Both the position numbers and the translations under genes were made by a program. Positions 8,857 through 17,811 of a DNA stretch of 44,849 nucleotides are shown here, piece by piece. The notes beneath the pieces are model-generated. The model worked only from the letters and a program-made list of their open reading frames with translations, had not been told where the DNA came from and did no database searches. Numbering within the stretch: position 1 is the stretch's first letter; each line of letters opens with the position of its first letter. The DNA comes from Myxococcales bacterium (GTDB taxonomy: Bacteria; Myxococcota_A; Polyangia; Polyangiales; Polyangiaceae): assembly GCA_021778125.1 (NCBI GenBank), contig JAJYCT010000002.1:1-44849 (forward strand). The letters are read 5' to 3'.

Positions 8857-8955
8857 GCCCCTGCCCTGCGGTCCTTCCTTGCGACGACGAGGCGCCCCCC
8901 ACGCCGAAGCGCTCCGCTTGTCGGCGCGTGCCCCCTACCCTAGACACCGCACGCG

Positions 8956-10227
8956 ATGGACGACGACCGACGCCTCCCCGAGTCGCGCCTCGGCCGCTTT
9001 GCCCGCCTCGCGGCGATGGGCGTGCGCACGGGCGCGAGCCTGATCGCCGATCGCGGCGGAGGCTCCGCCGCGGCGCACGCCGCCGAGGTGATGGGCAACC
9101 TGCGCGGCCTCGCGGCCAAGGTCGGGCAGATGGCCAGCTACGTCGACGGCCTGGTGCCCGAGGGGCAGGCGGCCGCGTTCGAGACGTCGCTCAAGGCGCT
9201 GCGGGCGCAGGCCCCGCGCTCGTCGCCCGCCGCCATCCGCGCGGTCGTCGAGGACGATCTGGGCGCGCCACTCGACACCCTGTTCGCCGAGTGGGACGAC
9301 GCGCCGCTCGCCAGCGCGTCGATCGGGCAGGTGCACCGCGCGCGCACGAAGGGCGGACGCGAGGTCGCGGTGAAGGTCCAGCACCCCGGCGTCGCGCGCG
9401 CCGTCGAGAGCGATCTGGCCAACGCGTCGCTCCTGGGCTCGTTCGTCGACGTGCTCGGCGGCAAGCGCTTCGAGGCCGGCGCGATGCTCGACGTGATGCG
9501 CGCGCGCTTCCGCGAGGAGCTCGACTACACGCGCGAGGCGGAGAACCTGCGCACCTTCGCGCGCCTGCACCGGGGCGATGCGCGCGTCGTCGTGCCGGAT
9601 CTCCACGACGCGCTGTCTGCGCGGCGCGTGCTCACGACGTCGCTGGCGCGCGGCCTGTCGTTCGACGAGGCGTGCGACGCGCCCGAGGCGAGACGGCAGG
9701 CGTGGGCGCGCACGCTCTGGCGGTTCGTCTTCAAGGGGACGCTCGTCGGGGGCCTGCTCAACGCCGATCCGCACCCGGGCAACTACGTCTTCCACGATGA
9801 GGGCCGCGTCACCTTCCTCGACTACGGCTGCGTCCAGTCGTTCGCGGCGCGGCGGGATCTGGCGATCGTCAACCACCGCGCGGCGATCGAGCACGACGAG
9901 GCGGCCTTCGCCCGCGGCGCCGCCGCGATGGTCGACGCGAAGGCGGGGCCGCTCGCCGACCTCGCCGTGCACTACACGCGGCGGTGCTTCGCGCCGCTCT
10001 TCGAGTCGCCGTACCGCATCACGAAGGCGTACGCCGCGAGCCTCGTCGGCGGCATGCACGAGATGGCCGCGCTCGCGCGCAAGGTGCCCGAAAGCGAGTT
10101 TTTCACGATGCCGCCCGAGATGCTCTTCGTGAACCGCCTGCAGTTCGGCTTCTACTCGGTGCTCGCGCGCCTGGACGTCGAGGTGGACTACGCCGGCGTC
10201 GAGCGGGAGATCCTCGCCGAGGCCTGA
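8956..10227 (+). CDS. ABC1/UbiB-family atypical protein kinase-like protein
   Basis: The 423-residue protein carries the hallmarks of the ABC1 (COQ8/UbiB) family. The KxGQ motif is at 55-58 (KVGQ), the Ala-rich nucleotide loop at 118-129 (ending SIGQVHRA), the ATP-binding lysine at 140 (VAVKVQHPG), the catalytic-loop NADPHPGN at about 269-276, and the metal-binding LDYG about 20 residues later. Family members are ATPases supporting ubiquinone synthesis or lipid homeostasis. No C-terminal membrane helices are evident, unlike E. coli UbiB. No quinone-synthesis gene is adjacent, so the role here is open. ATG 8956; it converges with the gene ending at 10236. Confidence 0.9.
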   Translation: MDDDRRLPESRLGRFARLAAMGVRTGASLIADRGGGSAAAHAAEVMGNLRGLAAKVGQMASYVDGLVPEGQAAAFETSLKALRAQAPRSSPAAIRAVVEDDLGAPLDTLFAEWDDAPLASASIGQVHRARTKGGREVAVKVQHPGVARAVESDLANASLLGSFVDVLGGKRFEAGAMLDVMRARFREELDYTREAENLRTFARLHRGDARVVVPDLHDALSARRVLTTSLARGLSFDEACDAPEARRQAWARTLWRFVFKGTLVGGLLNADPHPGNYVFHDEGRVTFLDYGCVQSFAARRDLAIVNHRAAIEHDEAAFARGAAAMVDAKAGPLADLAVHYTRRCFAPLFESPYRITKAYAASLVGGMHEMAALARKVPESEFFTMPPEMLFVNRLQFGFYSVLARLDVEVDYAGVEREILAEA

Positions 10228-10235
10228 GGGCCCCC

Positions 10236-11015
10236 TCACCGCCGGCGCGGCCGGCGCATCGCCACGACGCCCCCGCCCTCGGAGGGCGTGGGATCCAGCG
10301 GAGGCAGGGCCAGCACGAGGCGCTCGACGCGCGGCAGGGCCTCGGCGACGGCGCGCTCGGCGCGCAGCTCGTCGAGGTCGCCGCCCCACACGAGGACGAT
10401 CACGTAGATGCCGGCGAACGAGTGGGCGAGCACGCTCACCTCGTCGGTCCGCTCGATCTTGCGCGCGTGCTTGCCCTTGCGCAGCGCCGAGAGCTCCGGC
10501 CAGCCGCGCACGAGGTGGATGGCGCGCCGCGACAGCACCGCCGCCTCGCCCTGCCCCTCGTCGTTGGCGGGCGCCTCGGCGAGGCGAGAGCTCGATGCGA
10601 GTGGGGGGCTGGCCACGACGCCCCGCGGGCGCGCGGCGCCCCAGACGACGGGCGAGTTGGCGTCGATGACAATCGCGTTGACCGCCGCCGCGCGCGTCGC
10701 CACCGCCAGAAGCTCGTCGTGCAGGGAGCTCGTGACCGGCGGTCGGCTCGAGCGCCCGGAGGCGACGCCCTCGACGACGGTGTCGAACGTGCTCGCGAGC
10801 ATCTCGAGGCGCCGCTGTTTGGCGTCGCGGTCCGGGGGCGGCGCGTCGAACGTGACGGCGACGCGGCGCCCGTCGGCGAGCGGGCAGCTCACGACGTTCG
10901 GCCCCTCGCCGGGCTCCTCGTCGAGCAGGGCGATGCGGGCGTCGAGGGCGCCGAGCTCGCGGCGTACGAGGGCGAGGAGTCGTTCGAGATCGCTGGCCAC
11001 GCGAAGCTCTGACAC
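10236..11015 (-). CDS. uncharacterised protein, possibly GAF/roadblock-like
   Basis: The 259-residue cytoplasmic protein starts at GTG 11015. Its N-terminal 80 residues look like a shortened ligand-binding or GAF-type unit, with a Pro/Asp-rich turn (APPPPDRD). Residues from about 100 onward (LHDELLAVATRAAAVNAIVIDAN, split here by eye) and the C-terminal beta-rich segment resemble a roadblock/LC7 domain interrupted by a low-complexity linker. Such domains regulate small Ras-like GTPases in myxobacteria, but none is encoded nearby. The assignment is by eye only; function unknown. Confidence 0.6.
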   Translation of the reverse strand: MSELRVASDLERLLALVRRELGALDARIALLDEEPGEGPNVVSCPLADGRRVAVTFDAPPPDRDAKQRRLEMLASTFDTVVEGVASGRSSRPPVTSSLHDELLAVATRAAAVNAIVIDANSPVVWGAARPRGVVASPPLASSSRLAEAPANDEGQGEAAVLSRRAIHLVRGWPELSALRKGKHARKIERTDEVSVLAHSFAGIYVIVLVWGGDLDELRAERAVAEALPRVERLVLALPPLDPTPSEGGGVVAMRRPRRR

Positions 11016-11074
11016 CTATCACATCCGGACCCCTCGCGTCCGCCGCGGCGCCATGACAGGCTGGAGCTGGCCCG

Positions 11075-11725
11075 ATGAAGCTGGTCCTGCGTCTGGGCAA
11101 GATCCCCGTCGAGATCCACCCGTCGTTCTTCTTCCTGGCGCTCTTGCTCGGGGCCTCGGGCGGGGGCCTCGCCATGCTTCTGTCGTGGTGCGCTGTGGTC
11201 TTCGTGTCGGTCCTGCTGCACGAACTCGGGCACGCGAGCGTCGGGATGGCCTTCGGCCTCGCGCCGCGCATCGATCTGCACGCCATGGGCGGCACGACGT
11301 CGTGGACCGCAGGCGCCGCCCTGGCCACATGGCAGCGCGTGGCCATCAGCCTCGCCGGGCCGCTGGCCGGCCTGATCGTGGGGGGCGCGACGTACGCCCT
11401 CGCGCGCGCCGGAGCGCTGCCCCCGGGCGATCTCGTCGGCACGGTCGTCGGACAGATCCTCTGGGTGAACGTCGGCTGGGGCGTGCTCAACCTCCTGCCG
11501 ATGCTCCCGCTCGACGGCGGCAACGTCATGCTGCATACGCTGCACGCCCTGCTGAACGGGCGGGGCGAGCGGCCCGCGCGCGTCGTGTCGATCGTCGTAG
11601 CGGGGCTCGCCGCGATCGCGTCGATGATCGTCCTGCAGAACTGGTGGGCGGCCGTGCTGTCGCTGACGTTCGCGGGCGCGAACGTACAGGCGCTCAAGGC
11701 CCTGGGGGCGGCGGGGCGGGGCTAG
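11075..11725 (+). CDS. site-2 protease family (M50) membrane metalloprotease
   Basis: The 216-residue protein has about five membrane segments. The zinc-binding HELGH motif is at 49-53 inside a hydrophobic helix, and the third ligand is in the NLLPMLPLDGGN segment (Asp147), which is the M50B arrangement. It lacks PDZ or CBS domains, so it is a minimal member. It should cleave a membrane-embedded substrate such as an anti-sigma factor or membrane protein; no candidate substrate gene is next to it. Start at ATG 11075. Divergent from the gene starting at 11015 and convergent with the amidase at 11760. Confidence 0.9.
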   Translation: MKLVLRLGKIPVEIHPSFFFLALLLGASGGGLAMLLSWCAVVFVSVLLHELGHASVGMAFGLAPRIDLHAMGGTTSWTAGAALATWQRVAISLAGPLAGLIVGGATYALARAGALPPGDLVGTVVGQILWVNVGWGVLNLLPMLPLDGGNVMLHTLHALLNGRGERPARVVSIVVAGLAAIASMIVLQNWWAAVLSLTFAGANVQALKALGAAGRG

Positions 11726-11759
11726 GCAAGAAAGGCGGTGGGACGAGCCGCGCTCCACT

Positions 11760-13406
11760 TCACGACGCCGTTACCCCCGGCCGCTCCGCCCGCGCCACGC
11801 CGATCCGCTCGAGGTGCGCCGACGCGGCCAGCACGGTCGCCTCGTCCCACGCGTCGCCTAGGAGCTGCAGGCCGATGGGCAGCCGCCCCTCGTCGAGCCC
11901 TACGGGCGCCGAGAGCGCGGGCAGGCCGGTGAGGTTGCCGAGGAACATGAAGCGGCAGAGAGCGTCGAGCGCGCGCGCGTCGAGGAAGCCCCGGTCGAAC
12001 TCCGCGTCGGTCACGCGCGTCGCGGTCGCGGCGGCCGCCGGCAGGCCGAGCAGATCGACCTCGCCGAAGGCGCGCGCCACCTCGGCCCGCAGCCCGTCGC
12101 GCACGCGCTGCGCGAGCGTGTACTCGGCGCCCGACATCTCGCCGAGCACCGCGTAGCTGATGGCGAGATCGGGGGTGAATGCGGCTCCCTCCTCAAGCAG
12201 GCGCCGGTGCGACGCGCGGCTCTCGAGCCCGATGGCCAGGTAGCCCGCGGGCGCCGCCCACCGCGCGAGCTCCAGGCGGACGTCGACCAGGTGGGCGCCC
12301 TCCCTCTCGAGCGCGCGCAGGGCCTCGCGCCCGGCCCGCGCCACGGGGGGCGCCGCATCGGCCCACTCGCTCTCGACGACGCCGATGCGCAGGCCCTTCA
12401 CGCCGCGCGACAGCGCCCCCGCGAACGTCCCGGCGGCGCGCTGCGGCGCGAGCCACGTCTGCGTGTCGTGCGGATCGTGCCCGCTCGCGATCTCGAGCAC
12501 GCGGGCCAGATCGAGCGTCGACGACGCGATCGGCCCCACGTGCGCCACCGTCCCGTCGAACACGTCGCCGTGGCGGCTCACCCTCCCCCACGTCGGCTTG
12601 ATGCCGAAGACGCCGCAGAGCGACGACGGAATGCGGATCGAGCCGCCGCCGTCCCCGCCGAGGGCGAGCGGCACGAGCCCGGTCGCCACCGCGACGGCCG
12701 AGCCGGTCGACGAGCCTCCCGCGATGCGATCGGGCGCGTGCGGGTTGCGCGGCATCGTGCGCTTCGGGTTGAAGCCGAGCGGCGTCATCCCGTACTCGGT
12801 CATCGGCGTCGACCCGAGCACGATCGCGCCCTGGGCGCGCAGGCGCGCGACGAACGTCGCGTCCTGCCGCGCCGCCGACGGGTCGGAGAGGTCCGTGCCG
12901 CCGCGCACGGGTAGACCGCGCACCGCGAGCTCCTCCTTCACGGCGATGGGGACGCCGTCGAGCGGTCCGAGCGTCTTGCCGGCGCGCCACCGCTCCGACG
13001 ACGCCGCGGCGCTGGCCCTCGCCTCCTCGTCGCACACGTCGAGCAGCGGTCCCACGCTCGGGCGGCGCGACGCGAGAGCCCCCGCGGCGTCGAGGGCGCG
13101 CGCGACGACTTCCCGCGGATCGGTCGCGCGCTCGGCGTACGCGCGCGCCAGGGTCTCCGAGGTACCGCTCCACGGGGCGGCGGGGAGCGGGAGGCCTGCG
13201 TCGGGACGCTCGCGCGGCGGCCGACCGGCGACGGGGCGCGTGTCGACCGGCATCTGGCCGAGAAGCGCGTCGGGCAGGCGCTCGAGGCGGTCGATGCGCA
13301 GGTCCGACCGGAACACCTGGTAGAGGAGGCGCGCTCCGGCGCGGGTGCGCGAGAGGCGCACGATCCCGGCGAGCGCGCGGCCCGAGAGACGAGGAGGGAA
13401 GGCCAT
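11760..13406 (-). CDS. amidase signature family hydrolase
   Basis: The 548-residue protein contains the full Ser-cisSer-Lys catalytic core of the amidase signature family: Lys157 (IAVKEE), the cis-serine in GGSSTGSA (about Ser233) and the nucleophile in GDGGGSIRIP (about Ser256). The N-terminal 80-100 residues before the core are Arg-rich and unusual for GatA; no Glu-tRNA(Gln) partner genes gatB or gatC are nearby. It is therefore more likely a general amide or ester hydrolase than a tRNA amidotransferase subunit. Substrate unknown. ATG at 13406; the lipoprotein gene ending at 13422 lies 15 bases upstream on the same strand, so the two may be cotranscribed. Confidence 0.88.
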   Translation of the reverse strand: MAFPPRLSGRALAGIVRLSRTRAGARLLYQVFRSDLRIDRLERLPDALLGQMPVDTRPVAGRPPRERPDAGLPLPAAPWSGTSETLARAYAERATDPREVVARALDAAGALASRRPSVGPLLDVCDEEARASAAASSERWRAGKTLGPLDGVPIAVKEELAVRGLPVRGGTDLSDPSAARQDATFVARLRAQGAIVLGSTPMTEYGMTPLGFNPKRTMPRNPHAPDRIAGGSSTGSAVAVATGLVPLALGGDGGGSIRIPSSLCGVFGIKPTWGRVSRHGDVFDGTVAHVGPIASSTLDLARVLEIASGHDPHDTQTWLAPQRAAGTFAGALSRGVKGLRIGVVESEWADAAPPVARAGREALRALEREGAHLVDVRLELARWAAPAGYLAIGLESRASHRRLLEEGAAFTPDLAISYAVLGEMSGAEYTLAQRVRDGLRAEVARAFGEVDLLGLPAAAATATRVTDAEFDRGFLDARALDALCRFMFLGNLTGLPALSAPVGLDEGRLPIGLQLLGDAWDEATVLAASAHLERIGVARAERPGVTAS

Positions 13407-13421
13407 GGCGGAGCGCGGATG

Positions 13422-14021
13422 CTACTCCCTCCCGGCGTCGGTGACGCCCGCCGCCGCGCAGACCAGGCAGGCGGAGCCGCAGGCCGCGACGGCATCGATC
13501 TCGGCCGCGTAGCACGTGCGGTTCGATGCGCAGCCGTACGGCGTGCGCGCGGGGCAGCAGCTCGCGGCGTCGCAGGGGACGTCGCCCGCGGTGGGGCACG
13601 AGGCGGTCGCGGTCGCGGAGGCGCAGCGGCCTGCCGAGCCCGCGTCGACGGGCGCGGGACGACCGAACGGCCCGCCGGCGCACGGACGCTCGCACGCCGC
13701 GCAGGAGCGCGCGGTCGCGCCCCAGCACTGTCGGCAGTCGCGCGACGCGTTGGCGAAGCAGTTGCCCTGGCACGTCGCGTCGCCGGCCGTGCACTGGCAA
13801 TAGCAGGCTGCGAACGACGCGCACGGGCCGGTCACGCAGCTCGCCAGCTCGCCGCAGCTCGCCTGGACGCACCCCCAGCACGCGTTGCTGACCGTCGTCG
13901 AGGCGCACGACGGGCCGGCGTACGGGAAGCCCGCTCCCCCGCTGCCCGAGCAGGCCAGCGCCACGAGCCCGAGCGCCGCGACCCACAGCCCCTTCGCGCG
14001 CGCGGCGCCCCGGCGAGCCAC
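13422..14021 (-). CDS. Cys-rich lipoprotein
   Basis: A 199-residue protein with an Arg/Lys-rich n-region, a hydrophobic core and a LVALAC site (Cys24), then about 25 cysteines in paired CxxC and CC arrangements such as CWGC, CYCQC and CAACERPC. The design is that of a disulfide-stabilised surface lipoprotein, related in style but not obviously in sequence to the other Cys-rich proteins of the window. No active-site motif is seen. Function unknown. ATG at 14021. Confidence 0.75.
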   Translation of the reverse strand: MARRGAARAKGLWVAALGLVALACSGSGGAGFPYAGPSCASTTVSNACWGCVQASCGELASCVTGPCASFAACYCQCTAGDATCQGNCFANASRDCRQCWGATARSCAACERPCAGGPFGRPAPVDAGSAGRCASATATASCPTAGDVPCDAASCCPARTPYGCASNRTCYAAEIDAVAACGSACLVCAAAGVTDAGRE

Positions 14022-14074
14022 GCTCCGAGGCTACCACGCGGCCCCGCGGCGTTGAGATCGTGGGCTTCTCGGAA

Positions 14075-15244
14075 TCAGAGCCCGAGCTCGGTGTCCTGGT
14101 GCGTGATGATGCGCAGCGCCGAGCGTGGGCGCGACTTACACAGCAGCACGAAGCCCTGGTCGATCTGCTCCTGCGACAGCACGACCTGCGGCGCGCGCTC
14201 GACCGTCCCCTCGACGAGCTTGCCGCAGCACATCCCGCACGACCCCATGCGGCACCCGAACGGCAGCCCCAGGCCGCTGCCGAGCGCCGCGTTGAGGACG
14301 AACTGATCCTCGCGGCAGGCGAACGTCGCGGCCTGCGCGCCGTTGGGCAGCTCCACGGTCACCTGGTGCACGGGCGCGTCGCTCGGCGCCAGATCCGTCG
14401 CGACGATGCGGTCGCCCTGGTAGAGATCGAGCGCGAGGCGCAGGTTGCGCTTGCCGAAGGCGTGCCGGACGAGGTTCGTCTCCTGCACCACGTCGCGGCT
14501 CGGGTAGGCGCCCAGCTGGCTCATGCCGTAGAGCTTGATCTCCGCGCCGAGCCCCTCGGTCGCCCGGAGGAGCTGGTTGACGTGCGGCATGAACTCGTCC
14601 TCGTTGATCGCCAGCGCGTCGTGCACCGCAGGCTCGAGGCCGCTCGACTTGACCGGCTGCAGGATGAAGCTGCGCACGCCCAGGTCGTACGTCGACCGGA
14701 ACAGCGCCAGGAGCTCGCGCACGTTGAGGCGCGTGATGACCATCTTGTGCGTGACGCCCACCCGCCGTCGCGCGCGCCGGGCGATCTCCTGGACGTTGCG
14801 CAACCCGTGCAGCGCCTCCTTGAGCGACCGGCCCCCGTCGTCGATGGGGTTGAGCGCGAGCTGCCCCTCGTAGGTGGCGGCGTGCAGCGAGATGTCGAAA
14901 AACTCGAAGCCCGCCTCGAGCACCTTGAGCGCGAAGTACGGATCGGCGAACGCGCGGAAGTGCGACGACATGCCGAAGTAGCGGTACCCGTGCCGGCGCG
15001 CGAGCTCGACGTAGTCGAACAGGAGCGGGTGGATGCTCGGCTCGCCGTTCATGAAGAACAGCATGTTGTACCGGCCGGCCCCCTCGACGATGAGCTGGCG
15101 CGTCTCGTCGAGCTTGGGCGCGACGGGGTGGTATCCCGCGAACTTCTCGACGCAGAAGATGCAGGCGCTGTTGCAGTAGCTCTTTCCCCGGATCGCCAGC
15201 ACGCGGTGCTGCTCGTGGGACTTCGTCTCTCGCGGGGGCGCCAC
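14075..15244 (-). CDS. radical SAM protein fused to a C-terminal [2Fe-2S] ferredoxin domain
   Basis: The 389-residue protein starts at GTG 15244. The radical SAM cluster motif CNSACIFC gives Cys24, Cys28 and Cys31. The S-adenosylmethionine-binding GGEP motif appears as MNGEP near residue 66, and a TIM-barrel-like body extends to about 270. Residues about 295-389 form a plant-type ferredoxin with the ligands Cys331, Cys336, Cys339 and Cys369 (C-x4-C-x2-C-x29-C). The ferredoxin could deliver the electron needed to cleave S-adenosylmethionine or act as a second redox site. No peptide substrate, SPASM domain or partner is visible nearby. Product unknown; the domain assignment is firm. Confidence 0.9.
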   Translation of the reverse strand: MAPPRETKSHEQHRVLAIRGKSYCNSACIFCVEKFAGYHPVAPKLDETRQLIVEGAGRYNMLFFMNGEPSIHPLLFDYVELARRHGYRYFGMSSHFRAFADPYFALKVLEAGFEFFDISLHAATYEGQLALNPIDDGGRSLKEALHGLRNVQEIARRARRRVGVTHKMVITRLNVRELLALFRSTYDLGVRSFILQPVKSSGLEPAVHDALAINEDEFMPHVNQLLRATEGLGAEIKLYGMSQLGAYPSRDVVQETNLVRHAFGKRNLRLALDLYQGDRIVATDLAPSDAPVHQVTVELPNGAQAATFACREDQFVLNAALGSGLGLPFGCRMGSCGMCCGKLVEGTVERAPQVVLSQEQIDQGFVLLCKSRPRSALRIITHQDTELGL

Positions 15245-15307
15245 CGCGGTCCAGCGTAGCAGGGCCGGAACCCGGACGCGGTCGCGGCGTGAGGCGGCGC
15301 CACCCGC

Positions 15308-15838
15308 TCAGGGCGTCGCGGGCGCGAGCTGCGCGTCGAGGCGCAGGCGGATCCAGTCCTCGAGGCGAAGGGCACCCATCAGGGCCTTGAACGGCTTGAT
15401 CCCGAGGTCGGTCAGCCGCCCTTCCCAGGCGCCCGTGACACGCAGCGACGATCCGTCGGCGGTCGCGCGGACGTCCATCGTGATCGGCCGCGCCACGCCG
15501 CGCACCACGAGGCTGCCCTCGAGGCGCCCCTGCTCGGTCGTGCCGCGGTAGCGCGCGCGCAGCTCGACGTGCGCGTGGCGCGAGGCGTCGAGCACGTCGC
15601 GAGACAGCAGGTTGTCGCGCATGCGCGCCCGGTCCGACGCCGACAGCTCGGCGGGGATCTCGATGCGCTCGGCGAGGAAGCGCACGTCGACGGACGCGTC
15701 CACGGGGCCGCTCCCCACGTCGATCTCCGCCGGCTCCGGGCGAGCGACGAGCGTCGGGTCGTGCCCGACCGCCCTGAGCAGGCCGGTCGCGCGCAGCTCG
15801 ACGAGGACGCGCGAGGTGAGCGAGAGCGCGAAGCGCAT
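15308..15838 (-). CDS. YceI-family protein
   Basis: From ATG 15838 the product has 176 residues and fits the YceI lipocalin-like fold: a succession of beta strands with the conserved pattern of a vector-like opening (VGHDPTL), a central SRHAHVELR strand and a TDLGIKPFKALMGALR end. Most YceI proteins are periplasmic isoprenoid binders; this one has no clear signal peptide from this start. The open frame continues upstream into the kup gene, but that part has no YceI character, so 15838 is chosen. Divergent from kup, 67 bases apart. Confidence 0.8.
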   Translation of the reverse strand: MRFALSLTSRVLVELRATGLLRAVGHDPTLVARPEPAEIDVGSGPVDASVDVRFLAERIEIPAELSASDRARMRDNLLSRDVLDASRHAHVELRARYRGTTEQGRLEGSLVVRGVARPITMDVRATADGSSLRVTGAWEGRLTDLGIKPFKALMGALRLEDWIRLRLDAQLAPATP

Positions 15839-15905
15839 GCGCTGCTGGACGCTACCACGCCCGCCTCGACCCGCGGCGGCAGGGGCTGGTACTTGTGGTG
15901 AGCCC

Positions 15906-17789
15906 ATGACGCCACCCAGCGCCGAGCACGCCTCGCACGCCCCGAACGGACGTCTCCTCGCGCTCGCCCTGGGCGCCCTGGGCGTCGTCTTCGGCGACAT
16001 CGGCACGAGCCCCCTGTACACGCTGCAGGTCGGCATTGCTCCCGTCGCCGGCGCCCAGCCGTCCCGGGCCGACGTCCTCGGCGTCTGCTCGCTCATCGTG
16101 TGGGCGCTGACCATGGTCGTGACGGTCAAGTACCTCACGTTCATCATGCGGGCCGACAACCAGGGCGAGGGCGGCATCCTGGCGCTGCTGGCGCTGGTGC
16201 CGCAGAAGAAGCACGCGCGCGTCGGCGTCGTCACCGTCCTCGTCGTGGCCGGGGCTGCGCTCCTCTACGGTGACGGGATCATCACGCCCGCCATCAGCGT
16301 GCTCTCCGCGCTCGAGGGGATCCAGCTCGCGGCCCCCGGCTTCCACGAGGCCGTCGTGCCGCTGACGTGCGTGATCCTGCTGGTTCTCTTCGCGATCCAG
16401 CGCCGGGGAACCGGCGGCCTCGGGCGCGTGTTCGGGCCCGTCATGATCCTCTGGTTTTCGACGATCGGGGCCCTCGGCGCGTTCCACGTCGCGAAGAACC
16501 CCGCCGCCCTCGAGGCGCTCGACCCGCGCCACGGCGTCGCGTACTTCGCACACCACGGCCTGCGGGGGCTGCCGATCCTCGGCGTCGTCGTGCTCGCCGT
16601 CACCGGCGGCGAGGCGCTCTACGCCGACATGGGACACTTCGGGGCGCGGCCCATCCGGCTCGCGTGGCTCGCCCTCGTCTTCCCCTCGCTCGTGCTTTGC
16701 TACCTCGGCCAGGGCGCGCTCGTGCTCCGGGACCCGGCCGCCGTGCAGAACCCGTTCTTCACCATGGTCCCGACCGGCGCGGCGACGTACGCCCTCGTGG
16801 CCCTGTCCACCGCGGCGACGATCATCGCGTCGCAGGCGCTCATCACGGGGGTCTTCTCGCTCACGCACCAGGCGGTACAGCTCGGCCTCTTCCCGCGCGT
16901 GACCGTCGCGCACACGTCGCGCGAGACCGAGGGGCAGATCTACGTGCCCGAGGTCAACTGGGCGCTCGCCGTCCTCTGCATCGGCCTCGTGCTCGCGTTC
17001 CGGGAGTCGGCCCGCCTGGCGGCGGCGTACGGGATCGCCGTCAGCACCACGATGGGCATCACGAGCGCCGTCTACTTCGTGGTGACGCGCCGCACGTGGG
17101 GCTGGCCCCTGTGGAAGTCGCTCGTACCCCTGGTCCTCTTCCTGTCGTTCGATCTGCCCTTCTTCGCGGCGAACCTGACCAAGTTCTTCGACGGTGGCTG
17201 GGTCCCCATCGCGGTGGCCGCGGTCATGCTCGCCGTGATGCTCGACTGGAGGGTGGGCCGGGCCGTGCTTGCGGCGCGCATCGCCGAGATGTCGCCGCCG
17301 CTCGCCGACTTCATCGCGAAGCTCGAGGAGCACTGCCCGGTGCGCGTCCCGGGGACCGCCGTGATCCTGTCGTCGACCCCGGAGGGGACGCCGCCGGTGC
17401 TCCTCGTCCACGCCCGGCGCATCCACGCGCTGCGCGAGCACCTCGTGCTCGTCCACGTGACCACCGAGCACGTGCCCCACGTCCGCCCCGCCGACCGGGT
17501 CCGCTTCGAGGATCTCGGCAAGGGCGTCTACCGGGTTTTCATGCGCGCGGGCTTCATGGAGAAGCCGCACGTGCCTCGCCTGCTCGCCGCCGCGCACCTG
17601 CCCGTGCCGCTCGACGACGCGACGTATTTCCTCGGCCGCGAGACGTTCCTCGCCGGCAAGGGGGGCCGGATGGGCGTCGTCTCGGAGAGCCTCTTCGCGT
17701 TCCTCTCGCGCAACGCGCGCAGCGCCACGAGCTGGTTCGGGATCCCGCCCGACCAGGTCGTCGAGCTCGGGATGCAGATCGATCTCTGA
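15906..17789 (+). CDS. kup: Kup-family low-affinity potassium uptake transporter
   Basis: The 627-residue protein matches the usual length of Kup/HAK transporters. The signature GVVFGDIGTSPLYT lies in the first helix, followed by about twelve membrane segments (to roughly residue 450) with conserved GDGIITPAISVLSALEG and GGEALYADMGHFG stretches, and a soluble C-terminal domain of about 170 residues. It should mediate proton-coupled potassium uptake across the inner membrane. The ATG at 15906 is chosen because the family homology starts there; the open frame itself extends further upstream. No kdp or other potassium genes are adjacent. A hairpin overlaps its stop codon. Confidence 0.95.
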   Translation: MTPPSAEHASHAPNGRLLALALGALGVVFGDIGTSPLYTLQVGIAPVAGAQPSRADVLGVCSLIVWALTMVVTVKYLTFIMRADNQGEGGILALLALVPQKKHARVGVVTVLVVAGAALLYGDGIITPAISVLSALEGIQLAAPGFHEAVVPLTCVILLVLFAIQRRGTGGLGRVFGPVMILWFSTIGALGAFHVAKNPAALEALDPRHGVAYFAHHGLRGLPILGVVVLAVTGGEALYADMGHFGARPIRLAWLALVFPSLVLCYLGQGALVLRDPAAVQNPFFTMVPTGAATYALVALSTAATIIASQALITGVFSLTHQAVQLGLFPRVTVAHTSRETEGQIYVPEVNWALAVLCIGLVLAFRESARLAAAYGIAVSTTMGITSAVYFVVTRRTWGWPLWKSLVPLVLFLSFDLPFFAANLTKFFDGGWVPIAVAAVMLAVMLDWRVGRAVLAARIAEMSPPLADFIAKLEEHCPVRVPGTAVILSSTPEGTPPVLLVHARRIHALREHLVLVHVTTEHVPHVRPADRVRFEDLGKGVYRVFMRAGFMEKPHVPRLLAAAHLPVPLDDATYFLGRETFLAGKGGRMGVVSESLFAFLSRNARSATSWFGIPPDQVVELGMQIDL

Positions 17790-17811
17790 GGTCGCGGCGA
17801 GCCGCACCTCA
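17787..17811. terminator. symmetric hairpin spanning two convergent stop codons
   Basis: Arms TGAGGT (17787-17792) with GCGGC (17794-17798) pair with GCCGC (17801-17805) and ACCTCA (17806-17811), leaving one bulged C and a tight loop. The first three bases are the kup stop codon and the last three are the complement of the stop of the opposing lipoprotein gene, so one hairpin serves both directions. Confidence 0.6.

Noticed and set aside
10225-10238. A TGAGGG/CCCTCA inverted repeat at the convergent ends of the ABC1 kinase and its neighbour
   Set aside because: The arms are separated by only two bases, so a stable RNA hairpin is unlikely; probably coincidence of two stop codons.
11760-13406. 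GatA, the Glu-tRNA(Gln) amidotransferase subunit
   Set aside because: No gatB or gatC nearby and an atypical Arg-rich N-terminal extension; only the amidase signature core is shared.
15852-17807. A 651-codon frame antisense to kup, and similar long antisense frames at 8935-11697 and 27199-29958
   Set aside because: They are mirrors of well-recognised genes with no independent motif or ribosome site.
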